Source of the DNA: Doris montereyensis
Lineage: Eukaryota; Mollusca; Gastropoda; Nudibranchia; Dorididae
Direction of reading: 5' to 3'
DNA: 64,000 bases
Assembly (NCBI GenBank): GCA_037039925.1
Contig: JAXRKP010000191.1
Coordinates: forward strand, 95,001-159,000
The position numbers and the translations under genes were made by a program. The notes under the pieces were generated by a model. The model was not told the DNA's origin. It saw only the letters and a list, made by a program, of their open reading frames with translations, and did not search any database. Below are positions 23,607 to 36,839 of this stretch, piece after piece (the first letter of the stretch is position 1; each line of letters begins with the position of its first letter).

Positions 23607-25307
23607 ATATGTGTGTGTGTATATGTGTGTGTGTGTATATGTGTGTGTGTGTATTTGACCGTGATCTGTGTGCCAATCTTATGTGTGTGTGTGCATATAT
23701 GTGTGTGTATGAATATGCAGTGAAACCAGTTTGTATATGTGTTATTAAGTGTGTGTGTGACAAACCATTGTGGGTGTGTGTTTAATAAGTGTGTTTTATT
23801 GTTTTGTGTATATGTCCAATCTGTACACAGTTGAAAAGTTTGTGTGCGATTTGACCGGGGGGGGGGGGAGGGGGGGGGGGGGGGTATATCGAGGTTTGAA
23901 TGTAGATGTAGGTACATTTTGAAGATAGAATAATTTGGAATAACATTCATACAGTAATATGAAGAGGGGATGAAAGAGAACACATATGATAATCTAGACT
24001 TAATATGAAGATGAGAAATATTGCTTTCCCCTGACGTGACATGTTATGCATAAAAGTCACAAATAATACATATTTATAAATGTTAAATGAACATCTTATT
24101 TTCAGTATCAGCTGTATCGTTTATTAAATAATCCTAAGATTAAACGGACTAGTTAATTGAAACTGATGGAAGTTGGTCTTGACAACAGCAAAATTACATC
24201 TATACTAAAGGAAATATAATACACTCCGTTAAAGGCTAACATCTACTAGTCTTGAATTTCACAAATTTTCCATTGTCACTGTAAAGGTGTCGGCGGCTTA
24301 ATGGGACTTGTCTGCAGACTTGGGATTACACGGTTTTAAGGTCTGAGTCATTCGTGGCAATAATGCTAGGTCCAACTTTGTGCTCTTTGGGAAAAACACA
24401 GCATAAGCACTTCTCTTTTTGACCTGGATGCAAAATGGGCACCAGAATTAGGTGGAAAGTAAGACCTGCTTCAGACCAGTGTCTTGTCAATGAGGTGATG
24501 TACTATTACCTGCTACATGTCCCTTACAGATTTAGGAATTCATTTTCCTCATTGATCTGTAAGAACACAAAAGAAGGAATAGGTTCCTAATTCTTAATTA
24601 TTATCTTTTTTAACTTGACAGCCTAAGAAAGATGTAGTAGTTCTGGATGTTCAACGACAATATTTTAATTCTGTAGAAGTAATTAAAAGCTAATTTTAGC
24701 AAACATTCAATCAGTTTGAGATGGATGAGATTTCTCTCAAGCAAATTTACTGTTTTGATTAACATATCTACGGTACCTGATTCATGATGAAAGAATGAGG
24801 AAATTCATCTCTGAGACTTTGGGTGACATAAGCTCCAACCCCAGATCCTGTTCCTCCGGCCAGGCTCAGGAGGCTGAGAAAACCTCCTAAACGCTCACAT
24901 TTCTCCGCCTCTTTCCTCACAAGATTCATAATATCTTCGTGTGACTTTGGCCCGTGAATGCAGAAACCATGAGCCCAGTTATTCCCAGAACCCTTCTTTT
25001 TTGACTAAACCACTGTTTATCTGCGTAACTCCACTTCCCACTTTTCTTTGCGTGTTGCAAGGTCTGGGAAATTGCTTTGGATTCCATGTCCACAAGGACA
25101 GCTCGCTTTCAATGCAGGTTGACTATCACCACTTGACGAAGATTTGACTTGAGAGAAAAACGTTTCAGTAGATTCATCAATGTATTCTCTATTTCCTTGC
25201 GGTGATATTCCTGGGTTCTTGGAATCTAAATCATCGACCAGGGATGAAAACATATGACAACCTACTTGATTGCCGCATTGGCCGAGCTGAAGCGTTACCA
25301 CAGACAT
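20766..25307 (-). CDS. TUBD1: Delta-tubulin, four exons, frame interrupted
   Basis: CDS exons on the minus strand are 25307-24777, 22810-22558, 21707-21543 and 21205-20766, about 462 aa (human delta-tubulin is 453). Exon 1 starts [16 protein letters not shown], the tubulin nucleotide-binding N-terminus, and later carries the GTP-binding loop [12 protein letters not shown]. Exon 2 has [14 protein letters not shown] and [16 protein letters not shown]. Exon 3 has [19 protein letters not shown]. Exon 4 has [15 protein letters not shown] and [16 protein letters not shown]. These are delta-specific, not alpha, beta or gamma. Delta-tubulin supports triplet microtubules of centrioles and basal bodies. 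Junctions are GT-AG and in phase, yet about four small indels break exons 1 and 2 (see findings). Identity is sure; intactness is doubtful. Confidence 0.92.
21300..21541 (+). mobile_element. SINE family C copy
   Basis: Matches 50262-50500 and, inverted, 31500-31830: CAGCTTTC, GAAGTGAATAAATACATG, CAAGCTATAGGTTGAGAAG, AAGCGCTTAACAGGCAGCTG, AGAGTTGAGAAGGACTTTG and ACTACAAATCTATC. The head is missing in this copy. It fills most of TUBD1 intron 3, antisense to the gene. Confidence 0.65.
22157..22270. repeat. Exact 57-bp tandem duplication
   Basis: Two head-to-tail copies of a 57-bp unit starting AATTTGAATTATGAGC, with no differences seen. It is either recent or an assembly duplication. It lies in TUBD1 intron 2. 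Confidence 0.9.
23168..23325. repeat. Minisatellite, four units of 34-41 bp
   Basis: Units start AGTTTAGAAAAAA at 23168, 23207, 23248 and 23282, each followed by ATGGTCAGAAACA. The variable A-run causes the length differences. It lies in TUBD1 intron 1. Confidence 0.85.
23571..23884. repeat. (GT)n/(TATG) microsatellite and G-tract
   Basis: GT repeats with ATAT interruptions at 23571-23760, then a run of about 25 G broken by one A at 23858-23884. His-Thr and Cys-Val open frames here are repeat artefacts. Confidence 0.9.
24283..24530 (+). mobile_element. SINE family A, divergent copy
   Basis: Ordered but degraded matches: GGTGTCGGCGGCTTAATGGG, TAGGTCCAACTTTGTGCTCT, AAGACCTGCTTCAGACCAG, GTCTTGTCAATGAGGTGATG. 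The B box is largely gone. It lies in TUBD1 intron 1. Confidence 0.5.
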
Positions 25308-26027
25308 TTTTATGATTGACTAAAACCTGAAATAGAAAGGACAATTTCATCCTGTGAATAATACATTTTTAAAATTTTTAACAAAAAACAAAACAGCGCA
25401 TGAAAGTGAAAATTGTGAAAAAAAAAGTTTTTTTTTACTAAATAGCACATCAAATTAAAAACTAACTAGTGAATACAAAGGCAAAAAGGATGCACTAAAT
25501 TGACCCCAACACCTAGACCTCTAGCCTGGCATGGAACAATATCATGAGATAAATGGCCTGTTACTTGTTTTCTACTCACGATAAACACCAACACAGCTGG
25601 TGAATCACATGAATGTGGGAATGTCTCTTCAAGTCTTTTTCCCCCCCCACCCCCCCCCCTCCTTTTGTTAACTTCAAGTTTTTTCACATCCAAACAGCAG
25701 AACTGACAGGACGGAGGTTTTAAATAAAGTTGATGTGGTCCTTCTGCTGATGTCTGTGGCAAACGTTACTTTCGAGAGTTTCCTAAATGCTGTGTTGGCT
25801 AGGGCCAGTCTCTTCCTGATGTCAATAGTCAAAAGTGCCTCCTCCATCTTGGGTAATAATATTGACTCGTAGATATGTGAATTAGTCTACTTCTTGTGCT
25901 ACACTTTGCCCTTGAGACTAAGCTATCCCATAATATCAAAGATGGGAGTCTATTCTATTTCTAACTTTATTAAAGAGCTCTCTTGTAGTGTGAATATTTA
26001 TAATGTTATTATAAAGAGAAGGTGTTG
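25308..26027. other. 5' flank of TUBD1, no further gene seen
   Basis: Upstream of the delta-tubulin start codon. It contains C- and T-rich runs near 25640-25665 but no recognisable coding exon or clear promoter motif. Confidence 0.4.
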
Positions 26028-26365
26028 CTAGGTGGATTGTTGGGTGGATTGTGCGTGTTGGGGTGATTGAAAGCGCTCTCTTTGGGCATGTTGGGGTGGA
26101 TTGAATGTTGAGAAGCGCTCTCTTCGGGCATGTTGGGGTGGATTGAATGTTGAGAAGCGCTCTCTGCGGGCATGTTGGGGCTCTCTGCGGATTGAATGTC
26201 GAGAAGCGCTCTCTGCGGGCATGTTTGGGAATGTTGAGGATTGGCATGTTTGGATTGAATGTTGAGCGCTCTCTTTGGGCATGTTGGGGTGGATTGAATG
26301 TTGAGAAGCGCTCTCTTCGGGCATGTTGGGTGGATTGAATGTTGAGAAGCGCTCTGTTCACTATG
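26028..26365. repeat. Minisatellite, 42-bp unit
   Basis: About eight partly degenerate units of the type GCATGTTGGGGTGGATTGAA then TGTTGAGAAGCGCTCTCTTC. Because 42 is divisible by three, minus-strand frames stay open as a 14-residue repeat. There is no independent sign that this is translated. Confidence 0.9.
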
Positions 26366-26589
26366 AATGTTGTGGAATGTATATCATGTGCAGTGGCATT
26401 GACCTGAGAGAAAGACATTGAATAAAGAAGGCAGTTTATGAACAGGACTCGTACTCTCAACATAGTTGTTCAATCCTTGAAAATCAGTCTTGTATTGTAC
26501 AGCATTTACAAATATGAGGACATCTCTCTCCCTGCTTTCTGTCGTCCATCTGTGCTTCTTACCATCTTGTCAATAATCTCTTTTGTCTT

Positions 26590-27430
26590 CCTCAACGGAA
26601 GCTTCGTCGCCCCAAGATCATGAGGAATTTTGCACACAATTCAACGCCAGATTCTAGGGTGAGACAACGGTCATGGGACAATATTTCTTGCGGAGAAGCG
26701 ATAGGAAACCTCACTGCTGATGACGACGAGTACGATAGAAACCGCCTTCTTGCCACACGGTCGCCTAAATCAGTAGCTTGGGCCAATGCATTCCCCATCT
26801 CTACTCTCAGCAATCTTCTCAGCTCCGTGGAGCTGAATCGCCATTGCCCTCAAACTAGGCTCCAATATCTACCAACCTATCGAACGCAAATTGATTATTG
26901 ATTCCCTCGGACATCATTGTTTATCTTGCAAACTGCAAGCTGAGAGACTTCTGAGACACGCCAAGATAAATCTGATCATCAAGAGATCGTTGACAAAGTT
27001 AGGCTTTCCCTGCATCCTCGAGCCCCCAGGGCTACCGAGTGGACAGGCGTAGGCCCGATGGCATGACTACCTTTTCATGGAGGAATGGAAGGAGTCTTAC
27101 TTGGGACGCCACACTTGCCAACACCTTCTCTCAGTCCCACGTTATTGACTGTGCAATATCCGCGGGGTCAGCAGCGTCAAGAGCCGAAGAGTCAGTTTCA
27201 AAATACAGTAATCTCATCGGTAATTATTTATTTCAACTTGTGGCATTGGAAACGTCTGGACCCTCTACCTTGCGTTTTTTTCTGATTTAGGAGCCATGCT
27301 GGTTATCACAACCGACGAACCCCCGGCAGACGGCTTGATTGTTTGAGAGAATCTCAATAGCAATCATCAGGGACAATGCCGCCAGTGTTCTTTCTTGTGC
27401 CACCAATATCATTTTACCATAGTTAAAGTT
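26590..27430 (+). pseudogene. Retroelement-derived coding relic
   Basis: Frame fragments in order: QRSWDNISCGEAIGNL, LLATRSPKSVAWANAFP, LGHHCLSCKLQAERLLRHAK, IIKRSLTKLGFPCILEPPG, RPDGMTTFSWRNGRSLTWDA, then AISAGSAASRAEESVSKYSN and a final part in another frame. I recognise this as the common metazoan retroelement segment with the HGLSC-RHA-LEP-RPDGMT-WDxT order that follows reverse transcriptases. Several frameshifts and stops show it is dead. No RT core was seen nearby. The family is named from recall. Confidence 0.6.
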
Positions 27431-28621
27431 ATAGTGTTATAGTTTGTGTTAGTAGTTTTGTAACAATCGTAATGAATCATGGAGTATCTAGAATCTAGAT
27501 CTTCTAGATCTATAAATGTCCAACCTTAATGTGGGATTTTTCGCTCATCTAATAGAATAAACAGTTGTACAGAATTTACTTAGAGACTACATTTACTCTC
27601 TAGGTAAGGCTACTTATGACAAGATCTTTCAAAATAAATCCTGTTTATCTTTTATCATGTGAGCTCTACGGTGATTTAAGCGCAGACAAGTTTCAAAAAG
27701 ATGATAAATTTACCTTTGATAATATAATAAGCATGCATATTTCAGAAATTCAAACCTTACAATCCTATCCCGGCATTTTGTTGACATTAGAAACAATCTT
27801 TTGTATCAGGAGATTAACATTCGTATGAGCCTTTCTTTCGTAAAAGAGGTATCTCCGTAGCCTGATTGAATGCACCATTTACAAAAGGTCATTCCTCGAC
27901 GTAAATAATAGTGACACTTGGTTTGTTCAAACTTCAATCGAACTCGAAATTGAGAAAAGCCTGAATTCATGTTACATTTAACGCAATTGCCGTCTCAAGA
28001 CTGATACTGATACTGGCTTCACTGCTGATAAATTTCCCTCTTCTTTGATGGATGCCATATCAAATGTCACCGCAAAATTAGGCCTAGATCTGACTAAATC
28101 TAGATCTAGATCCAGATTAGATTGTTGACGTTCATTGACAGTGTGGGTGTGGGTGAGCTCTAAGACATTTTTTTATCCCTTTCTTTTTTCTTTCATGTAG
28201 ATCCTAAAGTTAGGTCTAGAGTTAGATCTAGAGCTACATTATATATAAACTTTATTATATTAGCTTCAATGTTGGAATTTTTAAAAGTACTTTTGTAAGT
28301 ATAAATTATGAAGCAGCTTTTTGATCAATCGAACCTGGTTAAATCAGCTAATCTTCCACTTTTTCATTTATTTTAATCTTTTATCTTGCTGTTTCCTCCT
28401 CATTGACTCTGAGATTACTGCATATGGTGAATGTGGTAAATTTCAAAGAAATATGAACCAAATCATGTTTCCAGATATGATTATTATTTATTAATGCTTT
28501 AAAAATGTGTTTCTAAATATAAAACATTTTTACTTCTTTCTTTCACAGCTCTTGCATTCTATCCCTCACAACAGGAAATTAATAGGAGTTGCACAATAAT
28601 CGATGATTGAAACATGCTCAG
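27431..28621. other. Spacer upstream of ETFBKMT
   Basis: Contains AGATCT/CTAGAT palindrome clusters (27488-27512, 28084-28112, 28215-28236) and a repeat B fragment near 28375-28450. The missing 5' exon of ETFBKMT, with the mitochondrial presequence, would be expected here but was not recognised. Confidence 0.4.
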
Positions 28622-31600
28622 ATGTTGAGTAAACCGTTTGTCCAGGGTCTCATCAGACAACATACTAAATTATGCCGGAGGCACCTTACCCCAGAACTTC
28701 AGCTGCATCTCATCACACCGGAATGCCCCTTGTGGTCAGCAGATCTCAGTGTGTGTCCATTCACTGATCCATTTTGGGCCTTTTATTGACCAGGGGGACA
28801 GGCATTGACAAGGTTTGGCATGTTCTGAAATTTGCATCGTAACTAATGTAACCTGTTCATTATCTTAGAATCTTTCTTAATGTACCCTTTTAGTTAAGAC
28901 CATTGTTAACCTCATTGCTGCTAAATGCCCAGAAATTTGTAGGGCCAGTCTATGCACGCCAGACGTCCGGGAAATTTCCGAGCTTGGGCCAGTCTGCGAC
29001 GTGCATGCCTAAAACACTTGCATACTGTTTGAAATACATGCCTTCAGAAGGTAACCTGTCAGTTTCTCCTTGGCACTGCTGTGTTAGGTCTCCTGGGCAG
29101 CGAAGGACTTCACTTACTTGACTTCGTTCCCTCTGGAATATGGGGCTGCAGCAACACTCCTCCATCTCACCCTGTTGTAGGCCACTTTTCTCAGCACAGC
29201 CCATGACCAACCTGCCGCCCTGGCTCGTCTTCATCTGATCTTCTCCATGTCTTTTTCGGTCTGCCCACTTTTCTCTTACCATGAGATTCTGTTTTGTCTC
29301 TTCTTTTTCCAGAGAATTTGGTAATTTTTGGGGGTTTTCCAACCATCGGACCTTGAGGATGTATCATAGACACTTGTTGATGAAGGTTTGGAGTTTTGTG
29401 CTATTTGATTTGTCTTGGTCACATGCCATGTTTATGAGCCATTGAGGAAGGATTTCATATTTGTATTGAAAATATGAATCTTGTTGTGCATGGAGACTTC
29501 TTCTTTCTTTCTCCTTTTCTTTCTGCATAGAGACTGGTTTTGAGTTCTACAGGGATCGGAGGCTTCTAAATGTAAATCTTGCTTTGCCGATTCTGCTCCC
29601 CTTCTTTTGTGACCACTCTGCTCAGGTAGGTGAATATTTGTTTCCTTGATGACTGCCCCATCATGCTGGATTTGATTCTTCTGATTTTTGTTAAAGGCCA
29701 TCTGTTCTGTCTTGGCTGTGTTGATTCTGAGGAGAAACAGCAATGGATATATATAGATAGAAATGAAGATGGTAAATGTTTTAATGGTTGAAGACTATTG
29801 AGGTTAAAATAATTTTTGAAAGTGAACAAAAAAAAATTGATGCTCGAGACATTAAACTTTGTGTTTGAGTCAAGAATTCAATTAATTTGTAACAATGTTA
29901 ACATATTGTTGTTGTCTATAACATTTGACCTCACTGGGGACAATCAGTTGACACTTTCTATCATATTTCTAATGTCATCCTGAATTTTTATTTTCATGAT
30001 TTTCTATATAGTCGCTCTTCTTGCTTAGCCCGAAGGTTAATGCTCAAAGTCAATAAGTTGGCTTCATATAATATATTAATAATATGACAATAATATTTGA
30101 TGTCGAAATCTACTTCAAAATGGTTTTTCAACAATCAGGTTATATCAAATGAATGGCTATGTCATTATCATATTTGGGTTAAGGAGAGTAACATTGTATT
30201 TGTTCCCCTGTCTTTGATTTTCAGGTACATTTTTGACAATGCAAAATTATTTCACGGTAAAAGAGTCCTTGACATTGGCAGTGGGTGTGGATCAGCAGCA
30301 CTGGCATCCAAACTGGTTGGAGCTCAAACTGTTTTGGCTAATGACATTGACCCTGGTACTGTTTGGGTTTTTTTAAATATATAATAATACAATGTCATAC
30401 ATGAAGTAACAATATAAGTCTACCGCCGTAGTTCGGCTCTGTCTGTCACCGCAAAAAATGCTGCTGAAACCTCTGCGGAGAGTGTGCCATTGCAACATGC
30501 TATTTCAACATACTAATTATAGATTTATACTCTGAGCTATGTTGAAAATTCGCAAATCAGATAAAAATGAATAAAGACAGAAAGAGGAGAAACACACACA
30601 AACAGAAAAGAGAGACATACAGACACAGAAAGACAGAGAAAGATGGACACTGAGACAGAGAGAGAAATAGAGACAGGTAGACAGACAGAGACAGACAGGC
30701 TTGCATTATGGATAGGGTAGCAGTCCTGGCTGTCTCGGTCGGTCTCCAGAATCGGAAGGTGTGAAAAGACCTCACTAATGAGTTCACACCCATTTATCGC
30801 CGACCGTCTTTTCTGATTCATGGTGCAATTCAAGGCACTAAACTAGACACCCACAGCCAGCCATGTGTTATACAATACCTGTACATGTGGATCAATTATT
30901 GGACCAATGTCATTGCTGTTTGCGAAAGTTTTCCATTGTTGTGAAATCATTTGGTAACTTGATAGCTATAAAGTAGGCTACTAAATTGTAATCAAAAATG
31001 AGTGTCAACGTTGGAATAACGAATTCTTGAATCTCTTTTTGCTGTGTTGGATTAGACTGTATGTTAGATTAATGGTGGTCGGATTAACAGCGGTAGACTG
31101 TATATATATGTATACATCATATTCTAATACAATTAACAGACATTCTTGGGCTATGATTTTGACTTAAGTGTCACTAGCAGAATGATTAAAGTGTGTGGGA
31201 TTTGTCTATATAATTCTGAGTTAGCCATTTTTGTTCACCAAAGGCTCTGTTGCCAGGCCACTAAGAGTAACCATATTTTGCATTTAGGTTCTAAATAATC
31301 CCAAGGTCGTTTTCATTTGAGGAATTTTTCTACCAGAAGTGACGTTTAATTTTTTGAAATTTTCATTGTTTCCCTGTCGTTGAGTACAAATTTCATTCAC
31401 CTAGGTCGCCACTTTCAACAGGTTATAATTAAAAAGTTGAAATAGTACCATTCATGCTACCTGCGTAACCTCAATGTCGAATGCCTACCCGATCTAAAAA
31501 GCGTACTTGGCATCACCGGGGGGTGTAACATGCAAGGATTTATAGTCTGTATCCTTGCACAAGTGCAGGTTCACCAACTCTACATGATTTATCCCCCAGC

Positions 31601-32397
31601 AGGCCATTTCACTCCTGGGGGAGCATACAGCACAGGAGCATGTAAGGTGCTGTATACTAACACTCTGACTAGATCATTCTCTACCTATAGCTGGGTACTC
31701 ATGTACACCCAAGCCAAGTCAGGCAAGCAGAATGAAGTACCTTTCTTAAGAGTGAATAAAACCCACCTGGGCCAGACATGGGTTTTGAACCAGTGTTCTT
31801 GTGAATACAAAGTCACAGCACTACAGTTTCGCTACAACACCTTTGAAATAATTGAGAGAAAAAATTGAACAACAAACAGGACTTGAAAAGCTAAGAAAGT
31901 ATATATATATATATATATTTATATATATGATGTATTATAATTAAAAACAATCTACATGTCATATTAATTTTTTCAAAGGATGAAAATAAAAGAATTTATA
32001 CTTGTATAACTTTTTAAAAGTTTATTTTTGTAATTTTTCCTCAGTGTCACTGACAGCCATAGAAATGAACATGGAAGCCAATGCAACCAGAGTGCTGTTT
32101 GATGGACATAATCTACTGTCAAAGCCCTTAGACCAGAAGTTTGACTTTATTCTCTTTGGAGACATGTTCTATGATCCAGACTTTGCAGAAATGATAAGCG
32201 AATGGCTAACATCTATGGATTGCGATATCAATGTCCTTATAGGTGACCCGGGCCGTTTGTCCTTTGTGAGTCATCCTTTACGAAAGACAGTAGAGCTGCT
32301 CATGGAGTATAAGTTGTCAGAGACATGTACACAAGAAAATAACGGTTTTTCACACGGTGCTGTATGGAAGTGGAAGCTAGGCAGAACAAAAAGATAA
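28622..32397 (+). CDS. ETFBKMT: ETF-beta lysine methyltransferase, three exons seen, one in-frame stop
   Basis: Exons are 28622-28812, 30225-30355 and 32045-32397, about 224 codons (human about 262 including the presequence). Exon 1 carries HLTPELQLHLITPECPLW and DPFWAFY. Exon 2 carries the SAM-binding motif VLDIGSGCGSAALASKL and LANDIDP. Exon 3 carries FILFGDMFYDPDFAE, VLIGDPGR and a C-terminal AVWKWKL. The enzyme methylates lysines of the ETF beta subunit in mitochondria. GT-AG junctions and phases (2, 1) are all consistent. The conserved Trp codon after FWAFY is TGA at 28787-28789 instead of TGG, truncating the frame before the catalytic domain. The start codon is provisional: a stop precedes it in frame, and CAG at 28619-28621 could be an acceptor from an unseen first exon. 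Confidence 0.88.
29100..29760 (-). mobile_element. LINE relic, reverse transcriptase C-terminus, antisense
   Basis: Minus-strand fragments in order: INTAKTEQMAFNKNQ, FTYLSRVVTKEG, HNKIHIFNTNMKSF, then GKRKVGRPKKTWRR and a final WRS-type tail. These match the end of the RT domain and the C-terminal tail of non-LTR retrotransposons. The frames are shifted many times, so it is inactive. It lies entirely in ETFBKMT intron 1 on the opposite strand. Confidence 0.7.
31500..31830 (-). mobile_element. SINE family C copy with tRNA-like head
   Basis: On the minus strand it begins with a tRNA-like head with B-box-like GGTTCAAAACC (near 31780), then AGGTACTTCATTCTGC, CAGCTATAGGTAGAG, GTCAGAGTGTTAGTATACAG and GACTATAAATCC. 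It is the most complete of three copies and lies in ETFBKMT intron 2. Confidence 0.6.
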
Positions 32398-32444
32398 CAT
32401 TAACATGATTGACAGCTTTTGATTTTGTTTGTGTCGTTGATATT

Positions 32445-32825
32445 CACCCCATCCATTATATGCGGTCATTTCATGGTAAGAGGGAAACAGCCAGATGAAA
32501 GATAAGTGAAAGAAAGAAAGGAAAGAAGTTGGACTACTAGACAACTAGGACCTACTGGACTACCAGCAGCACCCGTCAACCGCCCACGACAACTTTTGAA
32601 TGAACCGGATTAGAAAACAGAAAAGCTGTTGAAAATTAAAGAGTGTGTTTTTATTCTTAGTAGAAGAAGGCGTGTGTAAGGCAGGGGCGGGCGGCGGTTG
32701 CTGCTGGTAGGTCCTATTTATTTCCTTTCCTTCCTTCACTATCTTCATTTTGCTGTTTCCGCTTAATTTACCCTGAGATCACCACAATGCTGGACAGGGT
32801 AAATTTAAAAGAAACAAACAAAGCA
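32445..32825. repeat. Inverted pair of repeat B
   Basis: 32445-32590 and 32690-32825 are repeat B copies in opposite orientation about 100 bp apart. The left has AAGATAAGTGAAAGAAAG and GGACCTACTGGACTACCAG; the right has TGCTGCTGGTAGGTCCTA and CCTTCCTTCACTATCTTC. RNA across them could fold. They lie just after ETFBKMT and could fall in its 3' UTR. Confidence 0.65.
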
Positions 32826-32884
<59 letters not shown>

Positions 32885-32957
32885 GAGAGAGAGAGAGAGA
32901 GAGAGGAGAGGAGAGAGGGGGGGGGAGAGACACACACAAACAGACAGACAGACAGTT
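32826..32957. repeat. GA-rich microsatellite
   Basis: Interrupted (GA)n with GAGG variants, a short G-run and a CAGA tail. No coding meaning. Confidence 0.95.
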
Positions 32958-36554
<3,597 letters not shown>

Positions 36555-36835
36555 ATCCCTTCTAGCTCAAGAGGCTGTTACTGCCCAAACAGTTGGAGCT
36601 TATTCGATTGTGTGAAGTGGAACTGGGATAATAATACATAGCCTCCCAGAGAAGACACCAATCTGTTGCGGGTTTTTATTGCCCAGGTGATGCTGAAACT
36701 TTTCGCACCTGGGCTGACAATGAAAACTGGGTGTTGTTGAGTCTCGTTGCCGAGGGACACAATGTGGGACCTCAAATTGCCACGATTTGAACCCAGGACG
36801 GATATTCACATGTGTGGTAACTCAATTACTAAGTC
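36555..36835 (-). mobile_element. tRNA-derived SINE-like element (family D)
   Basis: The minus-strand 5' end has a tRNA-like head with B-box CTGGGTTCAAATC (plus 36783-36795). The body has inverted short motifs around CAGGTGATGCTG and CACCTGGGCTGAC. Only one copy was seen in the window. Confidence 0.4.
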
Positions 36836-36839
36836 ATTG

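Noticed and set aside
23348..23983. 211-codon minus-strand frame rich in His-Thr
   Set aside because: Driven by the GT microsatellite and G-tract inside TUBD1 intron 1. No recognisable domain.
24777..25307. Reading the TUBD1 +1/-1 shifts as a tolerated compensated frame
   Set aside because: The shifted segment contains an in-frame stop, so it cannot be translated through.
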